Positions 8,989 through 17,978 of a stretch of 64,000 nucleotides of DNA are shown here, one piece after another (within the stretch, counting starts at the first letter, position 1; every line of letters starts with the position of its first letter). The stretch covers positions 62,001-126,000 of the forward strand of contig JAEUVO010000033.1 in the NCBI GenBank assembly GCA_016786885.1, in the 5' to 3' direction. Made by a program: the position numbers and the translations under genes. The notes under the pieces were generated by a model, which did no database searches, was not told the DNA's origin, and saw only the letters and a program-made list of their open reading frames with translations. The DNA comes from Chitinophagaceae bacterium (GTDB lineage Bacteria; Bacteroidota; Bacteroidia; Chitinophagales; Chitinophagaceae).

Positions 8989-9768
8989 ATGGAGAACAGT
9001 TTAAACAACAGCCGCCGGGAATTTTTAATACAAACCGGCAAAGCCGGAATAGCAGCCGGTCTTTCTGTAACAGCTTTGTCATCTTTTGCAGGCAATTATA
9101 GCGCAGCCGGCAATTTTTTGGGAGCGGAGGAAATACCATACGAACAACAGCCACTGCCATATGCTTATACTGCACTTGAATCTGTTATTGATGCCATGAC
9201 AATGGAACTGCATTATTCAAAGCATGCGGCTGCCTATGCAAAAAATCTTGCAGAAGCTGTAAAGGCAGAAAATGTAAATACAGGAAACGAGAAACTGACT
9301 TCACTGCTTGGTAAGATATCTAAATACTCCGCTAAGATGCGTAATAACGGTGGAGGGCATTACAATCATGAATTTTTCTGGAAGAGCATGAAAAGCCCTG
9401 TTGAGTCAAACTCACCCCAATCAGCTATCGTAAAAAGCATCATTAAAGACTTTGGTTCTTTCGAAGCCTTTAAAACACAGTTCAGTGATGCAGGAAAAAA
9501 TCGTTTTGGAAGTGGCTGGGCATGGCTGGTAAAAACAGCAGACGGTAAACTGGTAATTGGATCCACTCCAAACCAGGATAACCCATTGATGGACCTGCCT
9601 GCCGGACAGGCAGGCGTAAGTGATCTGAAAGGAATTCCTTTATTGGGATTAGATGTGTGGGAACATGCCTATTATCTTAAATACCAGAACCGCCGGCCTG
9701 ATTATATCAATGCATGGTGGAATGTGGTGGACTGGAAAGTAGTGCAGCAACGATTCGATGCAGCATAA
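8989..9768 (+). CDS. Fe/Mn superoxide dismutase with twin-arginine signal
   Basis: A 259-residue iron/manganese superoxide dismutase. Metal ligands are visible in [16 protein letters not shown] and [15 protein letters not shown] (His, His, Asp and His). Unlike cytosolic enzymes it begins with a twin-arginine signal ([14 protein letters not shown], then a hydrophobic stretch ending near SSFAG), so the folded enzyme is probably exported to the periplasm. A short extra stretch with PAGQAG before the last metal motif is encoded by a perfect palindrome and looks like a repeat insertion. It converges with the next gene, with 2 bases between the stop codons. Confidence 0.93.
   Translation: MENSLNNSRREFLIQTGKAGIAAGLSVTALSSFAGNYSAAGNFLGAEEIPYEQQPLPYAYTALESVIDAMTMELHYSKHAAAYAKNLAEAVKAENVNTGNEKLTSLLGKISKYSAKMRNNGGGHYNHEFFWKSMKSPVESNSPQSAIVKSIIKDFGSFEAFKTQFSDAGKNRFGSGWAWLVKTADGKLVIGSTPNQDNPLMDLPAGQAGVSDLKGIPLLGLDVWEHAYYLKYQNRRPDYINAWWNVVDWKVVQQRFDAA
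9594..9614. repeat. In-frame palindromic element inside the SOD gene
   Basis: CCTGCCTG at 9594-9601 and CAGGCAGG at 9607-9614 form a perfect 8-bp inverted repeat around a 5-base loop. In frame it encodes the PAGQAG part of a segment that superoxide dismutases normally lack. From general knowledge, palindromes of this CTGCCTG type recur between and within genes of Bacteroidota; this is the only full copy I noticed in the window. Confidence 0.7.
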
Positions 9769-9770
9769 AA

Positions 9771-10622
9771 TTATTTCAGGTATTTATTGAAAAAATCAAT
9801 CGTCCGCTGCCAGGACAGTTTGGCGGCGGTTTCATTATATCTTGTAGGCGCTGTATCATTATGAAAAGCATGTTGCGCTCCTTCATACATATACAATTCA
9901 TAATTGACATTATTTTTCTTCAGGGCCTCTTCATATGCCGGGATGCCTTTATTTACTCCTTCATCCAATGAACCATAATGCAATTGAACAGCGGCTTTTA
10001 TCTTGCTTACATCATCTGCAGCGGGCTGGCGGCCGTAGAAAGCCACAGCAGCTTTTAACGAAGGAACATTTACAGCAAGGTTATTACTCATGGCTCCGCC
10101 CCAGCAGAAACCAACGCAGCCAAACTTACCATTACTGTCTTTTCTCGCAGACAAGTAATCGAATACTTTGATAAAATTTTGCAGGTTATCTTCTGGTTTT
10201 AATTGTTGAAATTTGGCTCTTGCTTCATCTGCATTCTCAGGTGTGCCGCCCAATGATGATAATGCATTTGGTGCAATGGCTAAAAATCCGGCTTTGGCAG
10301 CCCGGCGGGTCACATCCTCTATATGGGCATTCAGTCCCCGGTTTTCGTGAATGACAACAACGGCTGAATATTTTTTTTCTTCCTTAGGTCTTGCCACATA
10401 GGCCTGCATATCTCCATTGATCCCCGGGTAACTTATTCTTTCCGTAAAAAGTTCTTCCTGTGGGGTAACAGCGGCATTGGCATAGTTTACCTCCAGCAGT
10501 GGCAATAATGCCATAGCAGCAGCTGTGCCGCCGGCCAGCAGGGTAAGCCTACGTAAAAATTCATGACGGCTTAGAGGCTTGTGGGTGTATTCGTCGTAGA
10601 GGTTGATTATTTGCTGGTCCAT
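9771..10622 (-). CDS. Dienelactone hydrolase family protein, Tat-like signal
   Basis: A 283-residue alpha/beta hydrolase of the dienelactone hydrolase family. The nucleophile is the cysteine in GFCWGG; the aspartate in GSLDEG and the histidine in AQHAFHND complete the triad, and the HENRGLN segment is the usual oxyanion/Glu region. The N-terminus has a Tat-like leader (SRHEFLRRL, then an Ala/Leu-rich stretch ending NYANA), although only one of the first arginine pair is present. It is probably exported. The natural substrate is unknown, since members of this family act on many esters. Confidence 0.88.
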   Translation of the reverse strand: MDQQIINLYDEYTHKPLSRHEFLRRLTLLAGGTAAAMALLPLLEVNYANAAVTPQEELFTERISYPGINGDMQAYVARPKEEKKYSAVVVIHENRGLNAHIEDVTRRAAKAGFLAIAPNALSSLGGTPENADEARAKFQQLKPEDNLQNFIKVFDYLSARKDSNGKFGCVGFCWGGAMSNNLAVNVPSLKAAVAFYGRQPAADDVSKIKAAVQLHYGSLDEGVNKGIPAYEEALKKNNVNYELYMYEGAQHAFHNDTAPTRYNETAAKLSWQRTIDFFNKYLK

Positions 10623-10808
10623 AATAAGTAAATGAGGTGTCTCTAAAGTTAAGCAATTATAGATTGTTTTTTTTATTGGTTAAACTTTGCCCGACTCTTC
10701 CTGTCTATGCCATTTCTGATACCTTGTTAAAATTCTGATCCCTCCCTGTGAACTGTTGATTGATACGTTTTTATTTCTTAACCTTGTCTTGCTATCAAAA
10801 CCAGCAGT

Positions 10809-12629
10809 ATGCAAAAGATCCTTCGCCTTTTAAGCAAAAGCACCATTCTGATCACTTCTCTTTCTTTTTTACTGTTTACCGCCTGCCAGCGGGAGATTGA
10901 TGACCCCGGAGGTATTACTCCACCCACCGGAGGTGTAGATGACAATATAACGGTGGTGGCTGGTGTAAGAGGCGTGGTGGTAGATGAAAACAGCCAGCCT
11001 GTAGCCGGCGCCACAGTAACAAGCGGCACTAACAGTACCACCACAGACAGGTATGGCGTTTTTCGTTTTAATAATATCAATCTTTCTAAAGCTAACGGGT
11101 ATGTAAAAGTGACCAAGACCGGTTACTTTACCGGTAGCCGGACTTTCGTTACCACTGCCGGCCGTATCCATAATGTTCGTATCAGGCTTTTGCCCAAAAC
11201 CACTACCGGTACTTTTGCTGCTTCAGCAGGAGGAACTGTAACATTAGGAACAGGTGGTAAACTGGTAATGCCTGCCAATGCGATAACAGATGCAAGCGGT
11301 GCCGCTTATACCGGCACAGTAAATATTGCTATGACATGGATCGATCCTACTGCACCAAATCTTCCTGAAATAGTAGTGGGTGATTTAAGAGGAATAACTA
11401 CAGACGGGCAGGAGAGAGGATTAGAAACTTTTGGTATGCTGGGTGTAGAAATGACCGGAGCAGGCGGACAAACATTAAAGATAGCTGCGGGTAAAACAGC
11501 TGAGTTAACTTTTCCTGTACCAGCTGCTATACTTGCAAATGCACCGGCTACAATTGACCTCTGGCATTTTGATGAAACAAAAGGAAGATGGATACAGGAG
11601 GGCACTGCTGCCAAAACCGGTAGTAATTATATCGCACAGGTAAGTCATTTTTCTTTCTGGAACTGTGATGCGCCATTCCCTCTGGTTGATCTTTGCATGA
11701 CATTACAGAATGCTGCCAATAACCAGCCATTGAATAATGTGCAGGTCAGGATCGTAAGACAAAACGGATCTTATGGAACCGGTTGGACCGACTCGTTAGG
11801 AAACGTATGCGGTAAGGTCCCTAAAAATGAACTGCTCATATTACAAGTAATGAATTTGTGCAACGGCTTAGCTTATACACAAAATATTGGTCCGTTCAGC
11901 AGCAATACATCGTTGCCTCCCATCAGTGTGAGCTTAGCCGGGCCGAATAGCCTGGTCGTTAGCGGCATACTTACCAATTGCAGCAATTCCAATGTAACCA
12001 ATGGGGCTGTGGTGGTTTATACCAATAATGGTAATTCCTTCTCTGTACCTGTTGCCAATGGAAATTTCTCTTTTATATTGATCAGTTGCGGTAGTACGCC
12101 GATCAGTTTTTCTGTGACAGGTATTGATTTAGCAACGCAAAAACAAAGTGTGATGTATAACGGAAGTGCCGTCAGTGGTTCGGTTAACGTTGGCACATTA
12201 CAGGCTTGCGGATCATTGGATGAATACATTGAGTATATCATTAATGGTGTTCCTGTTAATTGGTTTGACCTGGGCAACCCCAATACGATCACGCCGTATG
12301 ATTCTGTATCGCATATCGGTTATGTAACACAAACATCGGTTTACGGACAGTGGGTGGTCAATAATAATGTGGAAGCAACTTATTTCTGGTTCAATCATAA
12401 TGAAACGCCGGGCAGCTACCCGTTGAAGGTGGGGGTTGTGGATATTAATAATAACGCAGGAACTTATAACCTGAAGCATTATGTATCATCTAACCCAACC
12501 ATCAATATCACATCTATCGGGCCTGCAGGCACAGGTTATATTGAAGGGAATTTCACAGAGCAGCTTCAGGGTTTTAATGGTACAGGCCCAATTTTTAATG
12601 TCATTTGCCATTTCAGGGTAAAACGATAA
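10809..12629 (+). CDS. Large lipoprotein with carboxypeptidase-like regulatory domain
   Basis: A 606-residue surface or periplasmic lipoprotein. The leader ends in LLFTAC, a clear lipobox. Residues about 47-110 form a carboxypeptidase D regulatory-like beta-sandwich (VRGVVVDENSQPVAGATV through DRYGVFRFNN). A domain with MPANAITDASG and WHFDETKGRW follows, and further Ig-like beta repeats fill the C-terminal half. No enzymatic motif is visible. It is probably an adhesin or scaffold lipoprotein. Transcription likely ends at the strong hairpin 20 bases downstream. Confidence 0.82.
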   Translation: MQKILRLLSKSTILITSLSFLLFTACQREIDDPGGITPPTGGVDDNITVVAGVRGVVVDENSQPVAGATVTSGTNSTTTDRYGVFRFNNINLSKANGYVKVTKTGYFTGSRTFVTTAGRIHNVRIRLLPKTTTGTFAASAGGTVTLGTGGKLVMPANAITDASGAAYTGTVNIAMTWIDPTAPNLPEIVVGDLRGITTDGQERGLETFGMLGVEMTGAGGQTLKIAAGKTAELTFPVPAAILANAPATIDLWHFDETKGRWIQEGTAAKTGSNYIAQVSHFSFWNCDAPFPLVDLCMTLQNAANNQPLNNVQVRIVRQNGSYGTGWTDSLGNVCGKVPKNELLILQVMNLCNGLAYTQNIGPFSSNTSLPPISVSLAGPNSLVVSGILTNCSNSNVTNGAVVVYTNNGNSFSVPVANGNFSFILISCGSTPISFSVTGIDLATQKQSVMYNGSAVSGSVNVGTLQACGSLDEYIEYIINGVPVNWFDLGNPNTITPYDSVSHIGYVTQTSVYGQWVVNNNVEATYFWFNHNETPGSYPLKVGVVDINNNAGTYNLKHYVSSNPTINITSIGPAGTGYIEGNFTEQLQGFNGTGPIFNVICHFRVKR

Positions 12630-12648
12630 CCGTACATTCAAAAAATTG

Positions 12649-12682
12649 AAAGGCTGCCCGACAGGCAGCCTTTTTTATTTTA
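12649..12682 (+). terminator. Rho-independent terminator
   Basis: A 10-bp GC-rich stem (AAAGGCTGCC with its complement at 12664-12673) closes a 5-base loop and runs straight into a T-rich tract. It lies 20 bases after the lipoprotein stop codon and is a textbook intrinsic terminator. Confidence 0.92.
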
Positions 12683-12823
12683 ACACTTGATACAATGTTT
12701 TGCTAAAATAGCACAGCCTCACTTTACAGGTAGCCGCATGGCACAGAAATAGCGTCATATAAGTGTAACAAGAAGAAAACCACTTAACAATTTTTGCATG
12801 AATCCATTTATTACAAAAAAAGT

Positions 12824-14164
12824 ATGACGATGAAAAGTATCATGAAAATCACTGCACTGGCATTGGTATTGGTGCTGGGCAGTTCTTTGCGAAACACAGT
12901 TTCGGCTCAATATGATGATAATGATTATGATGATGGCAGGGAAGTGTCCTATCAGACATTTTATGATGAGCTGAGTCCGCATGGCCGCTGGATAGATTAT
13001 CCGGGGCATGGTTATGTATGGGTGCCTGATGCCGGCCCCGATTTCAGACCTTACAGCACCAATGGCCATTGGGTGTGGACAGAAGATGCTGAATGGATGT
13101 GGGTATCAGATTATGATTGGGGATGGGCTCCTTTCCACTATGGACGATGGGACCAGGATCCCTATTACGGATGGTATTGGGTACCGGGTTATGAATGGTC
13201 TCCTGCATGGGTGGCCTGGAGAGATGGAGGTGATTATTATGGATGGGCGCCTATAAGACCGGGCATCAACATCAGTGTCAATTTTAATATCGGCAGTTAT
13301 TCTCCGCCAAATGACTTCTGGTGTTTTGCTCCAAGAAGATATATTACCTATCCCCGTATCTATGATTATTGCATTGACCGCCGGCGCAATTATTCCATCA
13401 TAAATATTACTACAGTAATAAACTTCAACTACGGCGGACGATATGGTTACCGTTCGGGTCCGAGCAGGTTTGAAGCAGAAAGATATTGCGGCAGGATAAC
13501 ACCGGTTCGTTTCCGTGATTCATACAGGCCGGGCAGAACACAATTCCGTAATAATGAAGTAAGCGTTTATCGCCCAAATATTCGTCGTGACAATAATAGA
13601 AGTTTTTCTCCCCGCCAGGTTGAAAGATATGACAGGAACAATGGCAGCTTTCGCAACGGTAGAAGTGACAATGGCTTCAGGAGAAATGAAAATGATAACC
13701 GTAACGATGGAAGAATAGCTGATAACCGTGACAGGGCGAATAATTCTCTTTTCAGAAGAAATGATAATACAGTAAGACAGCCTCAGAATAATGGTAACAA
13801 TAACAACAATCCTGATCGCCGCCGTTTTGACCGCAATGACAATACTCCTGATCGTCAGCCGAACAGGGAAGGTAATACAAGGGTGATACGACCCACTGAA
13901 AGACCTGACAGGAATCCAAACGCTGGCAACAACAATGGAAACAATGACCGCCGGCAATTTGAAAGACGCAGCGAAAACGGTGGAAACAATCCTGGTCGTC
14001 AGCGGGAAGTGAGAAGCAGCGGACCACAAAGACAGGCTCCGCAGGTTGACCAAAAAAGACAGCAAGAACAACCCCGCCAGTTTGAAAGAAGAAATGATGG
14101 AGGTAACCGCCAGCAGAGAAATGAAGGAGACAGGAGCAATGGAAGAAGCCGTAACAGGTTTTAA
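12824..14164 (+). CDS. DUF6600-type secreted protein with disordered Asn/Arg-rich tail
   Basis: A 446-residue exported protein. I chose the ATG at 12824 because the signal peptide (MKITALALVLVLGSSL, ending VSAQ) starts there; a TTG 30 bases upstream would add nothing useful. Residues about 35-150 are full of Trp/Tyr/Gly repeats such as YVWVPDAG, WAPFHYGRW and YWVPGYEW, the pattern of DUF6600. The last 200 residues are low complexity, rich in Asn, Arg, Asp and Gln (for example RFDRNDNT), and should be disordered and strongly basic, perhaps binding nucleic acid, polysaccharide or the cell wall. Function is unknown. Confidence 0.8.
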   Translation: MTMKSIMKITALALVLVLGSSLRNTVSAQYDDNDYDDGREVSYQTFYDELSPHGRWIDYPGHGYVWVPDAGPDFRPYSTNGHWVWTEDAEWMWVSDYDWGWAPFHYGRWDQDPYYGWYWVPGYEWSPAWVAWRDGGDYYGWAPIRPGINISVNFNIGSYSPPNDFWCFAPRRYITYPRIYDYCIDRRRNYSIINITTVINFNYGGRYGYRSGPSRFEAERYCGRITPVRFRDSYRPGRTQFRNNEVSVYRPNIRRDNNRSFSPRQVERYDRNNGSFRNGRSDNGFRRNENDNRNDGRIADNRDRANNSLFRRNDNTVRQPQNNGNNNNNPDRRRFDRNDNTPDRQPNREGNTRVIRPTERPDRNPNAGNNNGNNDRRQFERRSENGGNNPGRQREVRSSGPQRQAPQVDQKRQQEQPRQFERRNDGGNRQQRNEGDRSNGRSRNRF

Positions 14165-14183
14165 TATAAAAAAGCCATGAATA

Positions 14184-14216
14184 AAAAAGAGGTTGTCACA
14201 CTGACAACCTCTTTTT
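14184..14216. terminator. Bidirectional Rho-independent terminator
   Basis: A perfect stem of up to 15 bp (core GAGGTTGTCA with its complement) closes a 3-base loop at 14199-14201, with A residues on one side and T residues on the other, so it can end transcription in both directions. It follows the DUF6600 gene and lies beyond the gcvP 3' repeat array. Confidence 0.92.
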
Positions 14217-14249
14217 GGTTTAATATGATCAGGTATTAAGCTTCAGCTA

Positions 14250-14511
14250 CCATATAACTCTCCACAGGTTCACAAGTACACCCTTCGCTTTGCTCAGGGC
14301 GACAAGGATTACTTAACTCATAACCTCCATGTAACTCTCCACAGGCTCACAAGTACACCCTTCGCTTTGCTCAGGGCGACAAGGATTATTTAACTCATAA
14401 CCTCCATATAACTCTCCACAGGTTCACAAGTACACCCTTCGCTTTGCTCAGGGTGACAAGGATTGCTTAGCTCATAACCTCCATGTAACTCTCCACAGGC
14501 TCACAAGTACA
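14250..14511. repeat. 77-bp tandem array copying the 3' end of gcvP
   Basis: About 3.4 units of 77 bp: the core CCCTTCGCTTTGCTCAGGG begins at 14281, 14358 and 14435. Between the cores, each unit carries a copy of the last 14 or so codons and stop codon of gcvP, so the real gene end (14467-14511) is the last unit. Units alternate in two silent codon variants (TAC with GAG, TAT with GAA), giving an A-B-A-B order. The core resembles a dispersed Bacteroidota intergenic element with an imperfect stem. No gene lies in the 300 bases between the two stop codons. Confidence 0.9.
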
Positions 14512-17352
14512 AATGAGGTTTCTGTCGCCATGTGTATTATTTACTCTTGCTACGGATGGCCAGAATTTATTTAGTGTAACATAATAAAGAGGGAAGGCAG
14601 CTTCCTGTCTTGTATAGCTGTGTTTCCATTCATTGGCTGTAACTACAAACTGTGTATGCGGAGCATTCTTCAATGCATTATCTTTTTTATCCGCCTTGCC
14701 TTCTTCGATAGCCCTTATTTCTTCACGGATAGAAAGTAAGGCATCACAGAAACGATCCAGTTCAGCCTTGTCTTCACTTTCTGTCGGTTCTATCATAATA
14801 GTACCCGGTACAGGGAAACTCATTGTCGGTGCATGAAAACCGTAATCGATAAGTCTTTTCGCCACATCTTCGGCCTCCACTTCTGCTGATTTCTTGAATG
14901 GCCGCAGGTCAACAATAAACTCATGGGCACACTGGCCATTGTTATTGGTGTAAAGGATGTCAAATTGACCATCAAGTCTTGCCCGCATATAGTTAGCATT
15001 CAAAATGGCGTATTCTGTAGCAGCTTTCACACCTTCATTACCCAACATCCTGATATAACCATAGCTGATAAGAAGAATACTTGCACTACCGTATGGAGCA
15101 GCACTTACAGCACCGGTAGCATTTTGCATTTTGCTTTCAGTATTATACGTATGCCCGGGAAGATGTTTTGCCAAATGTGCTTTCACACAGATAGGTCCCA
15201 TGCCGGGGCCACCACCACCATGCGGGATGGCAAAAGTTTTATGCAGGTTCAGATGGCAAACATCAGCGCCGATCAATCCCGGTGCTGTTAATCCTACCTG
15301 TGCATTCATGTTAGCTCCATCCATATACACCTGTCCGCCATGCTGGTGAATGATATCAGTAATTTCTTTTACTGTCTCTTCATACACCCCATATGTACTC
15401 GGGTAAGTGATCATAATACCTGCCAGGTCCTTGCTGTATTGAGCGGCTTTTGCTTTCAGGTCTTCCACATCAATATATCCGTTCTCCAATGCTTTTACCA
15501 CTACCACTTTCATTCCGGCCATGACTGCACTGGCAGGATTAGTGCCGTGTGCCGAGATCGGTATCAGCATTACTTTGCGGTGATGATCGCCATTGGCTTC
15601 ATGATATGATTTGATAGTAAGCAACCCTGCATACTCACCCTGTGCACCACTGTTGGGCTGCAGGCTGCAGGCATCAAAGGCAGTTATTTCGCAGAGATAG
15701 TTACTTAATTCGTCAATAATATATTTATATCCTTCTGCCTGGTTAGCCGGTGCAAAAGGATGGATCTTGCCCCAGTGTGCCCAACTCAACGGTATCATTT
15801 CTGAAGCCGCATTTAGTTTCATGGTGCAGCTTCCCAGGGAGATCATGGAAGTATTCAGCGAAAGATCTTTGTTTTCCAGTTGTTTTATGTACCGCATCAT
15901 CTGGCTTTCGCTTCTGCAGGTATTGAATACCGGGTGAGTGAGGAAAGGAGAAGTTCTGGTTAATGCAGAGGGAATATGTTCCGGTTCAGCATCCTGGTCA
16001 ATATCAAAAGCTACGGGGTCTTTATCATTTTCAAAACAATTGATCAGGTCGAAGAGGTCAGCCACATCGGTAGTTTCATCCAGTGAAATACCAATATGAT
16101 TGTTATCGATATAACGGAGATTGATCTGCTGTCTTTCTGCTTTTTCCCTGATGACAGATAGTTTATCAGTTTTTACTACAATAGTATCAAAGTAATGATC
16201 CGCTGCTAATGAAAATCCTCTTTCTTCAATAGCTTCTGCAACTGTTTGGGTGTACAGGGCTATCCGTTTTGCAATATTTTTTAATCCATCAGGACCATGA
16301 TACACGGCGTACATAGCCGCCATATTGGCAAGCAACGCCTGTGCTGTACAAATATTGGAAGTGGCTTTTTCTCTTTTGATATGTTGTTCCCTTGTTTGCA
16401 GTGCCATCCGCAAAGCCCTGTTGCCCTGCGCATCGATACTGATACCGATGATACGGCCGGGTATGCTGCGTTTGAATTCATCTTTGGCCGCAAAGAAAGC
16501 AGCATGTGGTCCGCCATATCCTAAAGGCACACCAAAACGTTGTGCCGAACCAACGGCTACATCTGCTCCTAGTTCTCCGGGAGGAGTTAATAAAGTGAGT
16601 GCAAGCAGGTCGGTGGCCATTACCACAAAAGCTCCTGTTGCCTGAACCTTATTGATGAAATCACGGTAATCTTCTATTGAACCTTTGTCATTTGGGTATT
16701 GAACGATAGCTCCGAAATAAGTTCCGTCAATGGCAGTTGTTTTGTAATCACCTTCTGCAATTTCAATTCCGACAGGCACAGCCCTTGTTACCAGCAGGTC
16801 TTTTGTTTGCGGAAATATATCCCTGTCAACAAAAAACTTTGGTCTTTCTATATGATCCTGTTTGTTCAGTGTATTGAAGAACATGGTCATGGCTTCTGCC
16901 GCAGCCGTGCCTTCATCCAGCAAAGAAGCATTGGCAATTGGCAGCCCTGTCAGGTCGCTGACCATGGTTTGAAAATTCAACAGGCTTTCCAAACGGCCTT
17001 GTGATATCTCAGCCTGGTATGGGGTGTATTGGGTGTACCATCCCGGGTTTTCAAAAATATTCCGCAGGATGACCGAGGGAGTGATGGTATCATAATACCC
17101 CTGCCCGATATAATTGGCAAATACTTTATTCCGCAGCGATATTTCTTTGATATGTTTCAGGTATTCATGCTCACTCATAGCCGCCGGAATATTCAATGGC
17201 TTGCTCATCCGGATGCCGGCAGGAACTGTTTTATCGATCAGGTCTGCTAAACTGTTTTCACCGATCGTTTTCAGCATGGCTTTGGTGTCTGCTTCATTGG
17301 GTCCGATGTGGCGGGGAATGAATTCGTTAGACTGTTGTTCTGGAAGACTCAT
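14467..17352 (-). CDS. gcvP: Glycine dehydrogenase (decarboxylating), P-protein
   Basis: A 961-residue P-protein of the glycine cleavage system, which decarboxylates glycine with pyridoxal phosphate and passes the aminomethyl group to the H-protein lipoyl arm. The PLP lysine is in NLHKTFAIPHGGGGPG near residue 700. The protein is the long single-chain form in which the two homologous halves are fused; many bacteria have split subunits. The start is the ATG at 17352 before SLPEQQSNEF; a TTG 33 bases upstream is less likely. The N-terminal RHIGP motif is typical. The other glycine-cleavage genes are not in the window. Its 3' end is amplified in the adjacent tandem array. Confidence 0.97.
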   Translation of the reverse strand: MSLPEQQSNEFIPRHIGPNEADTKAMLKTIGENSLADLIDKTVPAGIRMSKPLNIPAAMSEHEYLKHIKEISLRNKVFANYIGQGYYDTITPSVILRNIFENPGWYTQYTPYQAEISQGRLESLLNFQTMVSDLTGLPIANASLLDEGTAAAEAMTMFFNTLNKQDHIERPKFFVDRDIFPQTKDLLVTRAVPVGIEIAEGDYKTTAIDGTYFGAIVQYPNDKGSIEDYRDFINKVQATGAFVVMATDLLALTLLTPPGELGADVAVGSAQRFGVPLGYGGPHAAFFAAKDEFKRSIPGRIIGISIDAQGNRALRMALQTREQHIKREKATSNICTAQALLANMAAMYAVYHGPDGLKNIAKRIALYTQTVAEAIEERGFSLAADHYFDTIVVKTDKLSVIREKAERQQINLRYIDNNHIGISLDETTDVADLFDLINCFENDKDPVAFDIDQDAEPEHIPSALTRTSPFLTHPVFNTCRSESQMMRYIKQLENKDLSLNTSMISLGSCTMKLNAASEMIPLSWAHWGKIHPFAPANQAEGYKYIIDELSNYLCEITAFDACSLQPNSGAQGEYAGLLTIKSYHEANGDHHRKVMLIPISAHGTNPASAVMAGMKVVVVKALENGYIDVEDLKAKAAQYSKDLAGIMITYPSTYGVYEETVKEITDIIHQHGGQVYMDGANMNAQVGLTAPGLIGADVCHLNLHKTFAIPHGGGGPGMGPICVKAHLAKHLPGHTYNTESKMQNATGAVSAAPYGSASILLISYGYIRMLGNEGVKAATEYAILNANYMRARLDGQFDILYTNNNGQCAHEFIVDLRPFKKSAEVEAEDVAKRLIDYGFHAPTMSFPVPGTIMIEPTESEDKAELDRFCDALLSIREEIRAIEEGKADKKDNALKNAPHTQFVVTANEWKHSYTRQEAAFPLYYVTLNKFWPSVARVNNTHGDRNLICTCEPVESYMEVMS

Positions 17353-17471
17353 AAAAGGATACTTATAGTTGTAAAAGATGCGCAAAGTTACGGGACGGCC
17401 ACCATAAAAAAGGTGCTTTGTACAGGCTGGGGAAAAGCCGTGAAATGACCTGAAATGTCTTTCTTTGCCCC

Positions 17472-17963
17472 ATGCAGGAGAAGCTGTTACAGAACTGGGA
17501 AAAGAAATCCGCCGAGCGGCAGAAAGAGTATAAAAAGTTTCTGCACCGGGCCAATAAGAACAAAGTATTGAAGCAATTGCCGGCGCTGAACGAAGAGGCG
17601 TTTGATAAAATAGATTGCCTGCAATGCGCCAATTGCTGTAAGAATTATTCTCCCCGTTTTACCCCGCCGGACATTAAACGCATCAGTAAGTACATGGGAA
17701 TGAAGGAAGGTGATTTTAGAGACAGGTACTTGCTGACAGATAAAGAGGGTGATAATGTGCTGAAAGCATTGCCCTGTCCCTTTTTAGGCGACGATAATTA
17801 TTGCAGCATCTACGAAGTGCGGCCCACTGATTGTGCCCGGTTTCCTTATATGGATGACGATTTTATGCTGAAGCGGCAGCCACTGGCCCTGAAGAACTCT
17901 ACTTTCTGCCCGATAACTTATTATGTGATTGAGAAATTGATTGCGGTGGAGAGAGGGGAGTGA
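17472..17963 (+). CDS. YkgJ-family cysteine cluster protein
   Basis: A 163-residue soluble protein with a CLQCANCC cluster near residue 55 and further cysteines in LPCPFLGDDNYCSIY, TDCARFPY and FCPITYY. This is the YkgJ/CxxCxxCC family, thought to bind zinc or an Fe-S cluster; its biochemical role is not established. The N-terminal 45 residues are lysine-rich and helical. It is divergent from gcvP across about 120 bases, so both may share a promoter region. Confidence 0.88.
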   Translation: MQEKLLQNWEKKSAERQKEYKKFLHRANKNKVLKQLPALNEEAFDKIDCLQCANCCKNYSPRFTPPDIKRISKYMGMKEGDFRDRYLLTDKEGDNVLKALPCPFLGDDNYCSIYEVRPTDCARFPYMDDDFMLKRQPLALKNSTFCPITYYVIEKLIAVERGE

Positions 17964-17978
17964 TTTTTTGCCTGCTTT

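Noticed and set aside
13520..14071. 183-codon minus-strand frame
   Set aside because: It is antisense to the low-complexity tail of the DUF6600 protein, where biased codons keep several frames open.
14250..14511. Repeat array that could suggest a CRISPR
   Set aside because: The units are contiguous tandem copies of a gene end with no variable spacers and no cas genes nearby.
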